Assembly: GCA_007859835.1 (NCBI GenBank)
Contig: SJPJ01000001.1
Location: forward strand, 7,745,651-7,809,650
Direction of reading: 5' to 3'
Source: Novipirellula herctigrandis
GTDB lineage: Bacteria > Planctomycetota > Planctomycetia > Pirellulales > Pirellulaceae
DNA: 64,000 nucleotides
The notes below the pieces were generated by a model. It saw nothing but the letters and a program-made list of their open reading frames with translations, ran no database searches and was not told the DNA's origin. The translations under genes were made by a program, and so were the position numbers. This document shows positions 56,201 through 64,000 of this stretch, piece after piece (the stretch's first letter is position 1; every line of letters begins with the position of its first letter).

Positions 56201-56285
56201 AATCGCTCTTCTCGTCAGCGAATGCGGACGCGAACAGACTTGCAGCCAAGAGACACGCTGTGGTTGGCGAGACGATTTTAATCAT
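53238..56285 (-). CDS. PQQ-type beta-propeller/sulfatase fusion
   Basis: A 1015-residue exported protein with signal peptide (about 1-23). Residues about 27-445 are a PQQ/quinoprotein-like propeller (WPGFRGPGGRGVA; repeated 'GDxxWR' strands such as TGDERWRIEGGGDNPIPTP). Residues about 460-1015 are an iduronate-2-sulfatase-type enzyme (HPNVLFIAVDDLRPSLGCYG), with formylglycine site C510 in CNPSRASLMTG and LWSDHGWKFGE later. There is no break between domains. The start codon overlaps the stop of the FG-GAP gene (ATGA at 56282-56285). The propeller lacks clear PQQ ligands and may bind protein or glycan. Confidence 0.92.
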   Translation of the reverse strand: MIKIVSPTTACLLAASLFASAFADEKSDWPGFRGPGGRGVAHDQAIAPSWDATDPNDEAIRWEVFVPGLGHASPTIIGDKIFLATAVPTSGEAPLNVGRNGNIDAVDDEGEQTWWVLCYEKATGEEKWRRAACKGKPKATRHAKATHANTTIAADANHVVAFFGSEGLYCYDHDGNLLWQRDLGIVNVSKYGIGWGYASSPAIHDDRIVLVCDAPANPYVIAIRLSDGEELWRKSRQGDCERSWGTALIHKSDDITQVVVNGWPWIVSYDLETGDERWRIEGGGDNPIPTPFVYQDRIYITSAHGGPSPIYAIATTAQGNLSESDSAAEKGVVWKVDRGGSYMSTPVAWGDYLYFGNTNGVVRCFHAMTGEKVYEERLGSSASISASLVAAEDKIYFPSEDGKMYVVQAGPQFKILAKNEMGHPCFATPAISDGVLYARTTETLMAIQAQRESTSKTASQKHPNVLFIAVDDLRPSLGCYGDSNAITPNMDGLALRGVQFNRAYCQVAVCNPSRASLMTGLCPDNLGVWTLPIHFREAKPDAVTMPQWFRKFGYTAVSHGKIYHNPTPDPQSWSEPIREMRSLPNPYPEGTREKVKAAMKELPPNDWRKNNLRNPSTAAPDLPENELLDGARTDMAIEDLRRLGKQPEPFFLAMGYIRPHLAWVAPKKYWDMHDPSKLPVLEDQHVIPNTPAYAPSNNSELSHYVDLIDMPKPWDDTELPLEKRRHLVHGYYACVSYVDAQIGRLLDALEEEGLAENTIVVLWSDHGWKFGENRGWGKMTNYEIDARVPLIIANPEMKTAGQTTDQLAELLDLYPTLCELAGIDSPDFVDGRSLVPVLKDTTTKVHDTAMSQYYRYLDDRQYIGYSMRTDDYRFIEWRDFETGSVTDRELYDHRNGDIESENIVESAPQELIDRLTEQLIESHPRKQLRMTPAIHSNPNSGRWHAELSFTNQTETKLLVFPITPAGRRGRITRIEPSQNATLNARIGGVFVVESEDGSIHEIHSPSYPPRIIVIE

Positions 56286-57409
56286 GGATATTTTTTCACT
56301 TGATTGAGGAACACCTGATTCAAACCATCGGAGTTAGCGACCGCAATATCGGCGAATCCATCCCCGTTAAAGTCGCCGGTGCATAAGCCGTACGTCGCCG
56401 TATCAGCAGCTCCAAAGTGCGTTTCATCGAACGCTGTCTCCAAGTTGGAATTGAAATAAACCGCATTGGCTCGCCCCACATTGCCCACGACTATATCAGG
56501 TAAATCATCGTTGTTGAAATCGGCCACATCCACGCAATAGGTCTTCCCGTCATTTGGGCCAAACGATTTTTGGGTTAGCACTCCACCGTTGCCGTCACCG
56601 AAGAAGATCAAATTAGCTGCGTCGACGTTGCCGACGACCCAGTCGACGTGACCATCGGCGTTGAAGTCGGCTGTGGCGATGGATCGGCTCGAAAGACTTA
56701 CCGGGCCAAAGAGAGTGGGTTTCCGAAAAGTACCTGAACCGTTCGAAATCAAGATCGTATTCGGTTGCCGGTCGCGATTGGCAAGCAACAAATCGGGATG
56801 GCCATCCTCATTGATGTCCGCGACCGCGACAGCAATCGTCGAATCGTCCGAAGTTCCAAACTCTGTAGAGTCAGGGAAATTCGCGGCACCATCGTTCAGG
56901 AAAATACGGTTCTGCTGACTTCGACACGTCACCAGGATATCGATATCGCCATCACCATCGATGTCCGCGAGCGAAAGACTTCGGACGCTCGACGGATTTC
57001 CAAATTCATGTCCGGCCGAAAAGACTCCGTTGCCATCATTGAGCATGATTCTACACGGTGCGTTATCGTTGCCGACAGCAATATCCACATCGCCGTCCCC
57101 GTCAAAGTCGGCTGGCTCGCAAGCGTAGCTGGTCGATCGGTCAACACCCAAGGGGCGAACGACATTGAATCGGCTGCGGTTTTGATTCACAAACACATAG
57201 TTTTGCTGGGGCCAGTGACGACCGTTGGCCACGATCAAATCCGCGTCGCGATCACCATCGATATCTGCGGTTCGCACCGAAGCCGAACGGTTCGCCTCGG
57301 TCCCAAGAGTTAGGCGATCACCGGAGACAAAGATTCTTTCTTCTGCCTTGCAAGAATCATGGGGTGTTGCCGTGAACAGCAAGAGAAGTAAGGAGAAGAG
57401 CTGTTTCAT
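56282..57409 (-). CDS. Secreted FG-GAP/VCBS repeat protein
   Basis: A 375-residue protein with signal peptide (about 1-22). About seven FG-GAP units follow, e.g. RTADIDGDRDADLIVANGRH, ADFDGDGDVDIAVGND and LADIDGDGDIDILVTC, each with a calcium-binding DxDxDxD loop. This is a full seven-bladed propeller with no catalytic motif. The start at 57409 begins the signal peptide. It overlaps the propeller-sulfatase fusion by four bases, so the two are translationally coupled; a role in glycan binding or as a subunit for that enzyme is inferred. Confidence 0.88.
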   Translation of the reverse strand: MKQLFSLLLLLFTATPHDSCKAEERIFVSGDRLTLGTEANRSASVRTADIDGDRDADLIVANGRHWPQQNYVFVNQNRSRFNVVRPLGVDRSTSYACEPADFDGDGDVDIAVGNDNAPCRIMLNDGNGVFSAGHEFGNPSSVRSLSLADIDGDGDIDILVTCRSQQNRIFLNDGAANFPDSTEFGTSDDSTIAVAVADINEDGHPDLLLANRDRQPNTILISNGSGTFRKPTLFGPVSLSSRSIATADFNADGHVDWVVGNVDAANLIFFGDGNGGVLTQKSFGPNDGKTYCVDVADFNNDDLPDIVVGNVGRANAVYFNSNLETAFDETHFGAADTATYGLCTGDFNGDGFADIAVANSDGLNQVFLNQVKKYP

Positions 57410-57908
57410 CACGTTCCAACTTTCCGGCAATTTTAAGGGGATGAACAATCTTAAGAAAACGGTGGCGGTTTCGGGATCAGCTTGTCGTTATGCGGGGCGA
57501 CTCGAGGTCATGCGGGGCGACTCGAGGTCATGCGGGGCGACTCGAGGTCGTCCGATCGGCCACGGTGTGTAGCATAGTCCGTTTTGCTCGGCAACTTCAT
57601 CTAGCCAATGTTCGTCGCCAGCAATTCACAACTTCAGTCCCCACTGCATCCCCCCCCCATTCAAGGATGCACCGTTTGCCGAAAGGTGAGACATGATACA
57701 CTGAGACGCAAAGCTCATTGATGAAGGGCTTCGACTGTCCGATGATGTGGACATACAATCGAGCTTCTCCTTCGTCGAAGGCGATAACTGCCCGCAGCCC
57801 CCAACACACTATGCGTCGAAACAAAGTCGTCTCACACGAGGTGAGATCTTTGGTCTCGCAAGACAGCGACCGATGCATCCCTCTGCAGAACGAAAGAACT
57901 CTCAAACC
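57410..57908. other. Divergent intergenic region, 499 bp
   Basis: It separates the FG-GAP gene and the next sulfatase, which are divergent, so it should hold both promoters. A threefold tandem repeat lies at 57491-57550 and a run of nine C at about 57649-57657. No gene is supported. Confidence 0.45.
57491..57550. repeat. Three tandem copies of a 20-bp unit
   Basis: TGCGGGGCGACTCGAGGTCA at 57491, 57511 and 57531, identical except for the last base of copy three. Located between divergent promoters. Could be protein-binding sites or slippage-generated. Confidence 0.93.
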
Positions 57909-59471
57909 ATGAAAATACCTCGCACTTCCTTGGTTCTACTCGCTTTTCTGTCAGCCAACTTTGGGAGCTCAAGTACAGCCGAGCGGCCGAATATCTTGTT
58001 TCTGTTCTCGGATGATCACGCGATCAAATCGATTTCGGCGTACGGCGGGGGACTCGCTCAGGTCGCACCGACTCCGAACATTGATCGCATTGCGGCCGAA
58101 GGGGCTGTGTTCCAAAATTCGTTCTGTGCCAATTCGATTTGCGGGCCATCGCGTGCAACGATCTTGACCGGAAAGCATAGCCATGTGAATGGTTTCATGC
58201 GGAATGGCAACAGCTTTGACGCGACTCAGTGGACGGTCGCCAAAGAACTCCATGCGGGCGGCTACACCACCGCCGTGATTGGCAAGTGGCACTTGAAATC
58301 CGATCCGGTTGGTTTTGACTATTGGGAGGTGCTGCCGGGCCAGGGAAGCTACTATAACCCCGACTTCCTTCAGATGGATGGCAAGCGAAAGCGATTCGAA
58401 GGCTATGCAACCGACGTGACCACCGACAAAGCGGTTGCATGGTTGGAATCGCGAGACACCTCAAAACCGTTCTTTTTGATGTGTCAGCACAAGGCACCTC
58501 ATCGTACGTTTTCCCCCGCGCTCCGGCACCTCGGTGCGTTCGATGACGTAGAAATTCCGGAACCGGATTCGCTATTTGATGACTATTCAAAGCGGTCTGA
58601 TTTACTGGCGAAGAACGAAATGGAAATCGATCGCCATTTTGATTGGGCGTACGACGCAAAAATTCGTAAAGACGAACGAGGCGACGTAAGCCTCCCCGCT
58701 CCCGACCGTTACGGGACGCCCGAATACAACCGCATGACACCCGAACAACGCCAAGAGTGGGACGCACATTTCGGCCCGAAGAACAAGGCGTTCCTTGCCG
58801 ACTTCAAAGCAGGGAAGCTCGAGCATCGCGACGTCGTCCGCTGGAAGTATCGTCGCTACATGAGGAATTATTTGAGCACGGTCAAAGCCGTCGACGAAAG
58901 CGTTGGTCGCATGTTGAAGTACCTGGACGAGAATGACTTGGCCGACAACACGATCGTGATCTATTCGTCCGACCAAGGCTTCTTTCTGGGCGAACATGGC
59001 TGGTACGACAAACGCTGGATGTTTGAGGAATCGTTTCGAATGCCGTTCGTTATCCGCTGGCCCGGCGTTGTCAAAGCGGGTTCAAAGCCGAAAGAATTGA
59101 TCCAAAACATCGACTACGCGCCGACGTTTTTGGACGCGGCCAAGCTAAAAACACCGTCCGCCGTGCAGGGCCGTTCGCTCGTTCCGCTGCTCACGGGCGA
59201 CAACAGTAACTGGCGAAAGTCTCTGTACTATGCGTACTACGAATTGGGCGAACACGCCGTTCCGCAACATTTCGGCGTGCGAACGGATCGCCACAAACTG
59301 ATGTACTTTCCTCAAACCGACCAGTGGAACCTGTTCGACCTGCAGACCGACCCGCAAGAGATGCAAAGCGTTCACTCGGACCCGGCTTACGAACAAACGC
59401 GTGAAGCCTTGACGGCCGAATATCATCGCCTTCGTGAAACGTATGATGCGCCGGAATACGAAAAGCTTTAG
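57909..59471 (+). CDS. Secreted sulfatase
   Basis: A 520-residue enzyme with signal peptide (about 1-24). The formylglycine site is C78 in CGPSRATILTGKHS. SDDHAIKSISAYGG supplies metal ligands, GKWHLKSDP lies at about 121 and YSSDQGFFLGEHGWYDKRWM (about 353-372) is typical of the group that includes planctomycete choline-sulfatase-like and N-sulfoglucosamine sulfohydrolase-like enzymes. The ATG at 57909 begins the signal peptide. It is followed 58 bp later by the S9 peptidase, probably on the same transcript. Confidence 0.92.
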   Translation: MKIPRTSLVLLAFLSANFGSSSTAERPNILFLFSDDHAIKSISAYGGGLAQVAPTPNIDRIAAEGAVFQNSFCANSICGPSRATILTGKHSHVNGFMRNGNSFDATQWTVAKELHAGGYTTAVIGKWHLKSDPVGFDYWEVLPGQGSYYNPDFLQMDGKRKRFEGYATDVTTDKAVAWLESRDTSKPFFLMCQHKAPHRTFSPALRHLGAFDDVEIPEPDSLFDDYSKRSDLLAKNEMEIDRHFDWAYDAKIRKDERGDVSLPAPDRYGTPEYNRMTPEQRQEWDAHFGPKNKAFLADFKAGKLEHRDVVRWKYRRYMRNYLSTVKAVDESVGRMLKYLDENDLADNTIVIYSSDQGFFLGEHGWYDKRWMFEESFRMPFVIRWPGVVKAGSKPKELIQNIDYAPTFLDAAKLKTPSAVQGRSLVPLLTGDNSNWRKSLYYAYYELGEHAVPQHFGVRTDRHKLMYFPQTDQWNLFDLQTDPQEMQSVHSDPAYEQTREALTAEYHRLRETYDAPEYEKL

Positions 59472-59529
59472 TCCGTTCGCTGGTGAAGTTTCCATCATTA
59501 GTGCACTCATTGAATTTGGCGAATACTCC

Positions 59530-61605
59530 ATGAAATACCTCAGCTTCCTCATCGCGGTCACTCTCCTATGCCCCTTCATCCTGATCCACAACGTCCAGGC
59601 CAAAGAGGGCCGAGAGTTTGACACACAATCGATGAGCAAGGCGACTTGGCAGGACGAGGCAACTCGGCGGCTCAAAGGTGTCTACGATCGTGGGGACTTT
59701 CGGGCCGCCGAATTCCAGTCCACATGGCTTCGCGACAGTTCCGCCTACACCATGCGAGAAAATGACCCACAGACAGGAAAACCCGTCCGGTGGCGTTATG
59801 ATGTGCTCAGCGGCCAACGCAGCAAAGCAGAAGCAGCGAAGGATCACAGCAAACGCCGCTCGCCAAACGGCAAACTGCAACTCGAGTCGCGAGAGGGAAG
59901 CTTGTTTGTTCGGAATGTTCAAAGCGATGAACAAACTCCGTTGTTGAAAGCCGCTGATGGTCGCGACATTGTGTACCGCGATCTTTGTTGGAGCCCCAAC
60001 GGTGAATTCGTTTCGTTCGTCGAAATCGATCGAACCGACGTCGCTCAGCGCTCGGTGTTGGTTCCCAAAGACCCGTCCTACCCAGGCGTCGCGAAACACC
60101 GTTTTGCACGAGTCGGCGGTAAGATCGAATCGCTACGAGTTGGGATTATCGATGTTCAAAATCAAACGAATCGCTGGTTGTCGCTCGACACGCCCGACGA
60201 AGGCTTTTACTTGGGCCAAGTCGACTGGGTGCCGAAGTCGAATGAATTGCTGGTCGAAACATTCAGCCGATTTCGCGACAAACGAGAATTCCTGATCGCC
60301 AAACCCGATGGTGAGCTAACACGAATCTTTCGCGAAGTCAACGAAGCGTGGGCGGTGGGCAGCCACCAAATCAATTCGGGTGCGACGTGGATTCGTGATG
60401 GCGAAGCATTCATCTTGATTAGCGAAAAAGACGGTTGGCGACACGCCTGGCTTTGTTCGCGTGACGGCAAGCAAGAAACCTTGCTTACATCGGGCGAGTT
60501 CGACATCATCGACCGCGCCGCAGTGGATGAAAACGGTGGCTGGTATTACTTCTACGCGTCACCTGAAAATGGCACCCAAAAATATCTGCACCGAGTTCCG
60601 CTGGATGGATCGGGGACGCTAGAACGAATTTCCCCCGCAGATCAACCGGGCACTCACTCGTACGATTTTTCTCCGGACACCAAATGGGCCATCCACACCT
60701 ATTCGACGCTGAATATACCGCCGATTGTTGATCTCATCGAACTGCCCGAACACAAGACGATTCGCGTGCTGAACGATCACCGCGAACTTCACGCCAGAGC
60801 AAAACAGACCATCAAGAACCCAACCGAGTTCGTCCAGATCGATATCGGCGATGGTGTGGTGATGGACGCATCGATCACCAAGCCCAGCGATTTCGACGAA
60901 GCGAAAAAGTACCCGCTGTTTGTCTACGTCTATGGCGAACCCTATTTGCAAACGGTTCTCGACCGTTGGGGCGCGGCTCAGATCGATTTTCATCGCGTTG
61001 TTGCCGACATGGGATACGTGGTCGTTTCGATCGACAACCGTGGCACGGCGTGTCCCAAGGGTGCGGCGTGGAGACGTTCGATATTTGGAAGCCTAGGGCC
61101 TTTGTCGACACAAGAGCAAGCGGCCGCCATCGAAAAGCTGGCCAGTATGAGGCCGTATGTTGATCTTTCGCGTGTCGGAATCTGGGGCTGGAGCGGAGGC
61201 GGTTCGAATACACTCAATGCGATGTTCCGCAAGCCGGACCTGTATCACGTGGGAATCGCCGTTGTGCCGAAACCGCAACCGCACTTGTACAACGCATGGT
61301 TCCAGGAGATTTACATGCGAACGCCGGAAGTCAACGCGGATGGCTACCAGCGTTCGGCACCGATCCATTTCGCAGAAGGCTTGAAAGGTAAGTTGTTAAT
61401 CGTCACCGGTTCTGGCGAAACCAACACGCATATTCAGATCATCGAAGGTTTGGTCGACCGCCTGATCGAACTGGGAAAACCGTTCGACTACATGGTGTAC
61501 CCCAACCGAGATCACGGTCTTCGCGAGGGCCCGGGTTCACTTGTGCATGTGCGAATGCTGATCCTCAGGCATCTGATCGAAAACCTTCCGCGCGGACCAC
61601 GCTAA
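59530..61605 (+). CDS. Exported S9 family peptidase (DPP IV-like)
   Basis: A 691-residue protein with signal peptide (about 1-24), a propeller domain (DPPIV_N type) to about residue 440 and an alpha/beta-hydrolase peptidase domain. The nucleophile is S555 in GIWGWSGGGSNT and the histidine is in YPNRDHGLREGPG. The position of the usual catalytic aspartate ('ADDNVH') reads SGETNTHIQ, so Asp is replaced by Thr next to Glu. It may be a variant catalytic triad. It would cleave oligopeptides in the periplasm. It is 58 bp after a sulfatase. Confidence 0.9.
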   Translation: MKYLSFLIAVTLLCPFILIHNVQAKEGREFDTQSMSKATWQDEATRRLKGVYDRGDFRAAEFQSTWLRDSSAYTMRENDPQTGKPVRWRYDVLSGQRSKAEAAKDHSKRRSPNGKLQLESREGSLFVRNVQSDEQTPLLKAADGRDIVYRDLCWSPNGEFVSFVEIDRTDVAQRSVLVPKDPSYPGVAKHRFARVGGKIESLRVGIIDVQNQTNRWLSLDTPDEGFYLGQVDWVPKSNELLVETFSRFRDKREFLIAKPDGELTRIFREVNEAWAVGSHQINSGATWIRDGEAFILISEKDGWRHAWLCSRDGKQETLLTSGEFDIIDRAAVDENGGWYYFYASPENGTQKYLHRVPLDGSGTLERISPADQPGTHSYDFSPDTKWAIHTYSTLNIPPIVDLIELPEHKTIRVLNDHRELHARAKQTIKNPTEFVQIDIGDGVVMDASITKPSDFDEAKKYPLFVYVYGEPYLQTVLDRWGAAQIDFHRVVADMGYVVVSIDNRGTACPKGAAWRRSIFGSLGPLSTQEQAAAIEKLASMRPYVDLSRVGIWGWSGGGSNTLNAMFRKPDLYHVGIAVVPKPQPHLYNAWFQEIYMRTPEVNADGYQRSAPIHFAEGLKGKLLIVTGSGETNTHIQIIEGLVDRLIELGKPFDYMVYPNRDHGLREGPGSLVHVRMLILRHLIENLPRGPR

Positions 61606-61629
61606 AGAGAGCGACGGCACAATCTTCTC

Positions 61630-61670
61630 AAGCCCGTTATTCTCGTGCCCGTTGTTCTCGCGCCCATTGG
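61630..61670. repeat. Imperfect 15-bp tandem duplication
   Basis: GCCCGTTATTCTCGT is followed by GCCCGTTGTTCTCGC and then GCCCATTGG. It lies between convergent genes. Confidence 0.7.
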
Positions 61671-61689
61671 CGGCTTGCCAATCGATGAA

Positions 61690-63174
61690 CTATTGGATTG
61701 GCCAATCATCTGTGCGAAACGATGACGCGGGCAGCCCTTCTTTATTTGCTAAGTTTGGCGTGTCACCGCTTCCAAAGGCGTATCGCACGGCAACAGGTTG
61801 AGCGACCGAATCGCTGCGAACCTCGATCGTGTCCCCATTGATTACAGCAGTTGCAGCGACGAACTTTCGATCGGCTCCCGCGATGGCAAAGTGACTTGGG
61901 GGCGCGCCGTTTTGTGTGGCCAATCCGCCGCCAACGTTTTCAAAGAACAGCCGAACGGTTGCTCCGTCGACTTCATGTCGCTCAAAAAGCGGGCCGGAAT
62001 CCACAACGTCTTTGCGTCCGTACTCTCGAGCGAGAGCGAGATCTGCAAGCCGCTGGCCGACGGGTTTCTTCTGCTTCGGATGGATATTGGTCGGGTTTCC
62101 GATATCCATGGTGACAACCATGCCAGTGTTCGATTCGGACAAGGTCATCATCTGAGCTTCGCGCAGAAACGCGGCGCTGATCGGTTCCTGTTGATAGGCG
62201 AACGGCGCGATCTGGACGAAGTAGAATGGAAAATCCCCGGCTCCCCAACGCGTTCGCCAGTCGCGAATCAATGCAGGGAACAGCGTGCGGTATTGTTTTG
62301 GTTGCTTGACGTTGGATTCGCCCTGATACCAGATGACTCCGCGAAACGAGAACGGGATCAGTGGTCGAATCATGCTGTTGTATAAAACGCTGGGGTTCCG
62401 TTGGTTCAGCCCTATTGGTGTCTTTTTTCCTCGCCTGAACGTAACGCCCACGTCGTTTGCCGTCTTCGCATTGCTGGCGAACCATTCGTCGAATTCTGGA
62501 AACTCTTTCTTCAGAACCTCGGGGCTCACCCACGCTTCGGCTGATGAACCGCCCCAGTTGGTCGAGATCAATCCGATCGGAACATCCAATTCTTGATGCA
62601 ATCGCGATCCGAAAAAGTAGCCCACCGCGCTGAAGTTCAAAACCGATTCGGGGCTACACGTTGTCCATTTCCCCTGGACTTCGTCGAGCCCTTTGAGTGC
62701 CAAAATTTGCGGCACGTCGCAGAAGCGAATCTGCGGATAGTTTGCTTTGACGACATCTTCTTTGAAATGATCGAGTCCAAAACCACGCATTTTCCATTGC
62801 ATGTTGGACTGTCCGGAACAGATCCAGACTTCACCAACAAGAACATCCTTCAGCTGCACCGTTTCTTTGCCGTTGGTCACGTGAACCTGGAACGGCCCAC
62901 CGGCTTTAGGAGTTTGGATTTTGGTTCGCCATTTACCATCGCTGCCGGCATTCGTTTGATACGTTTCGTTCGACCACGAAGGAGTCACCGACACGGTCGC
63001 GCCAGGATCCGTTTTGCCCCAGACGGGTGCGTCGGTTTCTCGTTGAAACACCATGCGATCGCCGAACATGCCGGACAAACGCAAAGCCGTCTGTTGTGGT
63101 GTCAAGTCGTCCGCCGACACCAAGGAGGCGAATATCAGACACAGGGGCAGAGCTGGAAAAAGAAGACGATTCAT
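61690..63174 (-). CDS. Secreted sialate O-acetylesterase
   Basis: A 494-residue protein with signal peptide (about 1-22). The N-terminal beta-sandwich (FGDRMVFQRETDAPVWGKTD, about 36-55) and the SGNH catalytic domain are complete: VWICSGQSNMQWKM (about 117-130, Ser nucleophile), STNWGGSSAEAW (about 203) and GVIWYQGESNV (about 278). It is of full family length. It removes acetyl groups from sialic acids or other sugars; in this setting an algal polysaccharide is more likely. The start at 63174 begins the signal peptide. Divergent from the LamG gene. Confidence 0.92.
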   Translation of the reverse strand: MNRLLFPALPLCLIFASLVSADDLTPQQTALRLSGMFGDRMVFQRETDAPVWGKTDPGATVSVTPSWSNETYQTNAGSDGKWRTKIQTPKAGGPFQVHVTNGKETVQLKDVLVGEVWICSGQSNMQWKMRGFGLDHFKEDVVKANYPQIRFCDVPQILALKGLDEVQGKWTTCSPESVLNFSAVGYFFGSRLHQELDVPIGLISTNWGGSSAEAWVSPEVLKKEFPEFDEWFASNAKTANDVGVTFRRGKKTPIGLNQRNPSVLYNSMIRPLIPFSFRGVIWYQGESNVKQPKQYRTLFPALIRDWRTRWGAGDFPFYFVQIAPFAYQQEPISAAFLREAQMMTLSESNTGMVVTMDIGNPTNIHPKQKKPVGQRLADLALAREYGRKDVVDSGPLFERHEVDGATVRLFFENVGGGLATQNGAPPSHFAIAGADRKFVAATAVINGDTIEVRSDSVAQPVAVRYAFGSGDTPNLANKEGLPASSFRTDDWPIQ

Positions 63175-63482
63175 CGGAACGGCAATCAAGTTTAGAAAGT
63201 GAGTGGAATACGACACAAGTTATCGTCGAACCGATGGCCAAAGAAAAGCCTAGTAGTGTTTCGACGGTTACAAAACCTAGGGAATCGACCGAGTCTCTCT
63301 GCTCGAATCGTCAACGAAACGGGAAACGTGCTACAATACTACTCTTCGCAAAAATAGAGCTAAGTTCGCGGTTTGTTTTGCAGCGAACGCTGTTCGAAAA
63401 ACCGACGACGGTCGGTGGTCCAACCTGATCGCCCCCCTTTGAAAAGCCGTGATCGCCCCCCCTTTGAAAAATAAAGATCGCT
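63175..63482. promoter_or_regulatory. Divergent intergenic region with a tandem duplication
   Basis: It should hold the promoters of the esterase (left) and the LamG gene (right). No clear boxes assigned. The right half carries the duplicated unit at 63426-63470. Confidence 0.4.
63426..63470. repeat. Duplicated unit of about 24 bp
   Basis: TGATCGCCCCCCTTTGAAAA at 63426-63445 recurs at 63450-63470 with one extra C. It ends 12 bp before the LamG gene start. Confidence 0.88.
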
Positions 63483-64000
63483 ATGAAATTGCTCGGACTA
63501 TCTCGTATCGCAATCGGTACGGTTTGCGGACTGATCATGCTCTCCCCGGCTCGATACGTGTTGGCCGACGACGATGCTGCCAGCATGAAAGTCTCCAAGC
63601 CCGTAGTCGATTTCGGCGAGGATCAATACACGCTCTCGGCATGGATTAAAACAACCGCGACGGGTCCGATCTTCACAGTCGCGCCGCTGGACGGAAACCA
63701 TGTGATTGGTTCCAGGTGCATCTATATCGGTGAAAGCGGTCGGCTTAACTATCGGATCGAGGGCGCCGGGCACACGGTCGGTGGACCGAAGATCAACGAT
63801 GGACGGTGGCACCAAATCACGCTGACGCGAATGATCTACGTCGATGGCAAGCGGGCTTCCCACGGCATCGACAATCCTCCGGATCTCGGTAGCGCTCTTT
63901 CGCCGGTTTTCGATAGCCCGGGAGGCGTCTTGAAAATCGGCCAAGGCGCCGAGGATTATCCTAACGATACGGTGCGGCAATTCACCGGTCAGGTCGACGA
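63483..64000 (+). CDS. Exported LamG/concanavalin-like protein, cut by the window end
   Basis: At least 172 residues, open at the right edge. A signal peptide (about 1-28, ending VLADD) is followed by a laminin-G-like jelly-roll fold: DQYTLSAWIKTTATGPIFTV (about 47-66), GRWHQITLTRMIYVDGKRAS (about 106-125) and LKIGQGAED. Such domains bind carbohydrate in planctomycete exported proteins and usually precede PSCyt-type cytochrome or enzyme domains that would lie beyond the window. Confidence 0.8.
   Translation, partial: MKLLGLSRIAIGTVCGLIMLSPARYVLADDDAASMKVSKPVVDFGEDQYTLSAWIKTTATGPIFTVAPLDGNHVIGSRCIYIGESGRLNYRIEGAGHTVGGPKINDGRWHQITLTRMIYVDGKRASHGIDNPPDLGSALSPVFDSPGGVLKIGQGAEDYPNDTVRQFTGQVD

Noticed and set aside
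1-64000. tRNA, rRNA, riboswitch or prophage cluster
   Set aside because: No cloverleaf, conserved rRNA stretch, known riboswitch core or set of phage structural genes could be recognised by eye.

Overview
The window looks like a chromosomal segment of a marine planctomycete, most likely a Rhodopirellula-type member of the Pirellulaceae. The reasons are taxon-typical families: seven intact sulfatases and one broken one, a DUF1559 prepilin-like protein followed by a small lipoprotein, a giant surface protein with an N-terminal LEPR-XLL-like motif, GEVED and dockerin-type domains, WD40 and leucine-rich-repeat exported proteins, and fragments of a PSCyt1-type cytochrome and an OmpH-like chaperone. 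No tRNA, rRNA or CRISPR array was seen.

Layout. 0.2-4.6 kb: RNA 2'-phosphotransferase (KptA), small membrane proteins, a PhyH-type dioxygenase, a YdjM-like membrane hydrolase and an opposite-strand GNAT acetyltransferase. 4.8-8.7 kb: eroded sequence holding pieces of a recombinase module, an integrase N-terminus, a PARG-like gene, an IS transposase, a cytochrome and a polysaccharide lyase, with one intact orphan gene at 5.8-6.8 kb. 9.0-13.1 kb: WD40 and LRR proteins, probably coupled. 13.7-15.2 kb: an AT-rich ABM monooxygenase and a class II aldolase. 15.6 kb: a second decayed copy of the same transposase. 16.3-36.7 kb: a polysaccharide-degradation region with carbohydrate esterases, sulfatases, two tandem FAD oxidoreductases, a dead GH117-like glycosidase, a dead sulfatase, a DUF1559 protein and a broken RAYT transposase between two palindrome-ended repeats. 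37-40 kb: SDR, thioredoxin-fold peroxiredoxin-like protein, DoxX-like protein and TetR regulator. 40.6-50.5 kb: a 2951-residue repeat protein and its TIGR03032 neighbour. 51.3-57.4 kb: a radical SAM/SPASM enzyme, an OmpH pseudogene and a two-gene unit of FG-GAP protein plus PQQ-propeller/sulfatase fusion. 57.9-64 kb: sulfatase, S9 peptidase, sialate O-acetylesterase and a LamG-type gene cut by the window end.

Most of the enzymes carry signal peptides and would act outside the cytoplasm. Together they suggest removal of sulfate and acyl groups from an algal polysaccharide so that glycosidases and aldolases can use the sugars. The GH117 remnant (anhydrogalactose-type substrates) and the rhamnulose-phosphate aldolase-like gene hint at red- or green-algal glycans, but the substrate is inferred. 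Two sulfatases are fused to other catalytic or propeller domains. Two patterns stand out besides gene content: many broken genes, and repeated perfect tandem duplications of about 14-24 bp in intergenic or dead sequence.
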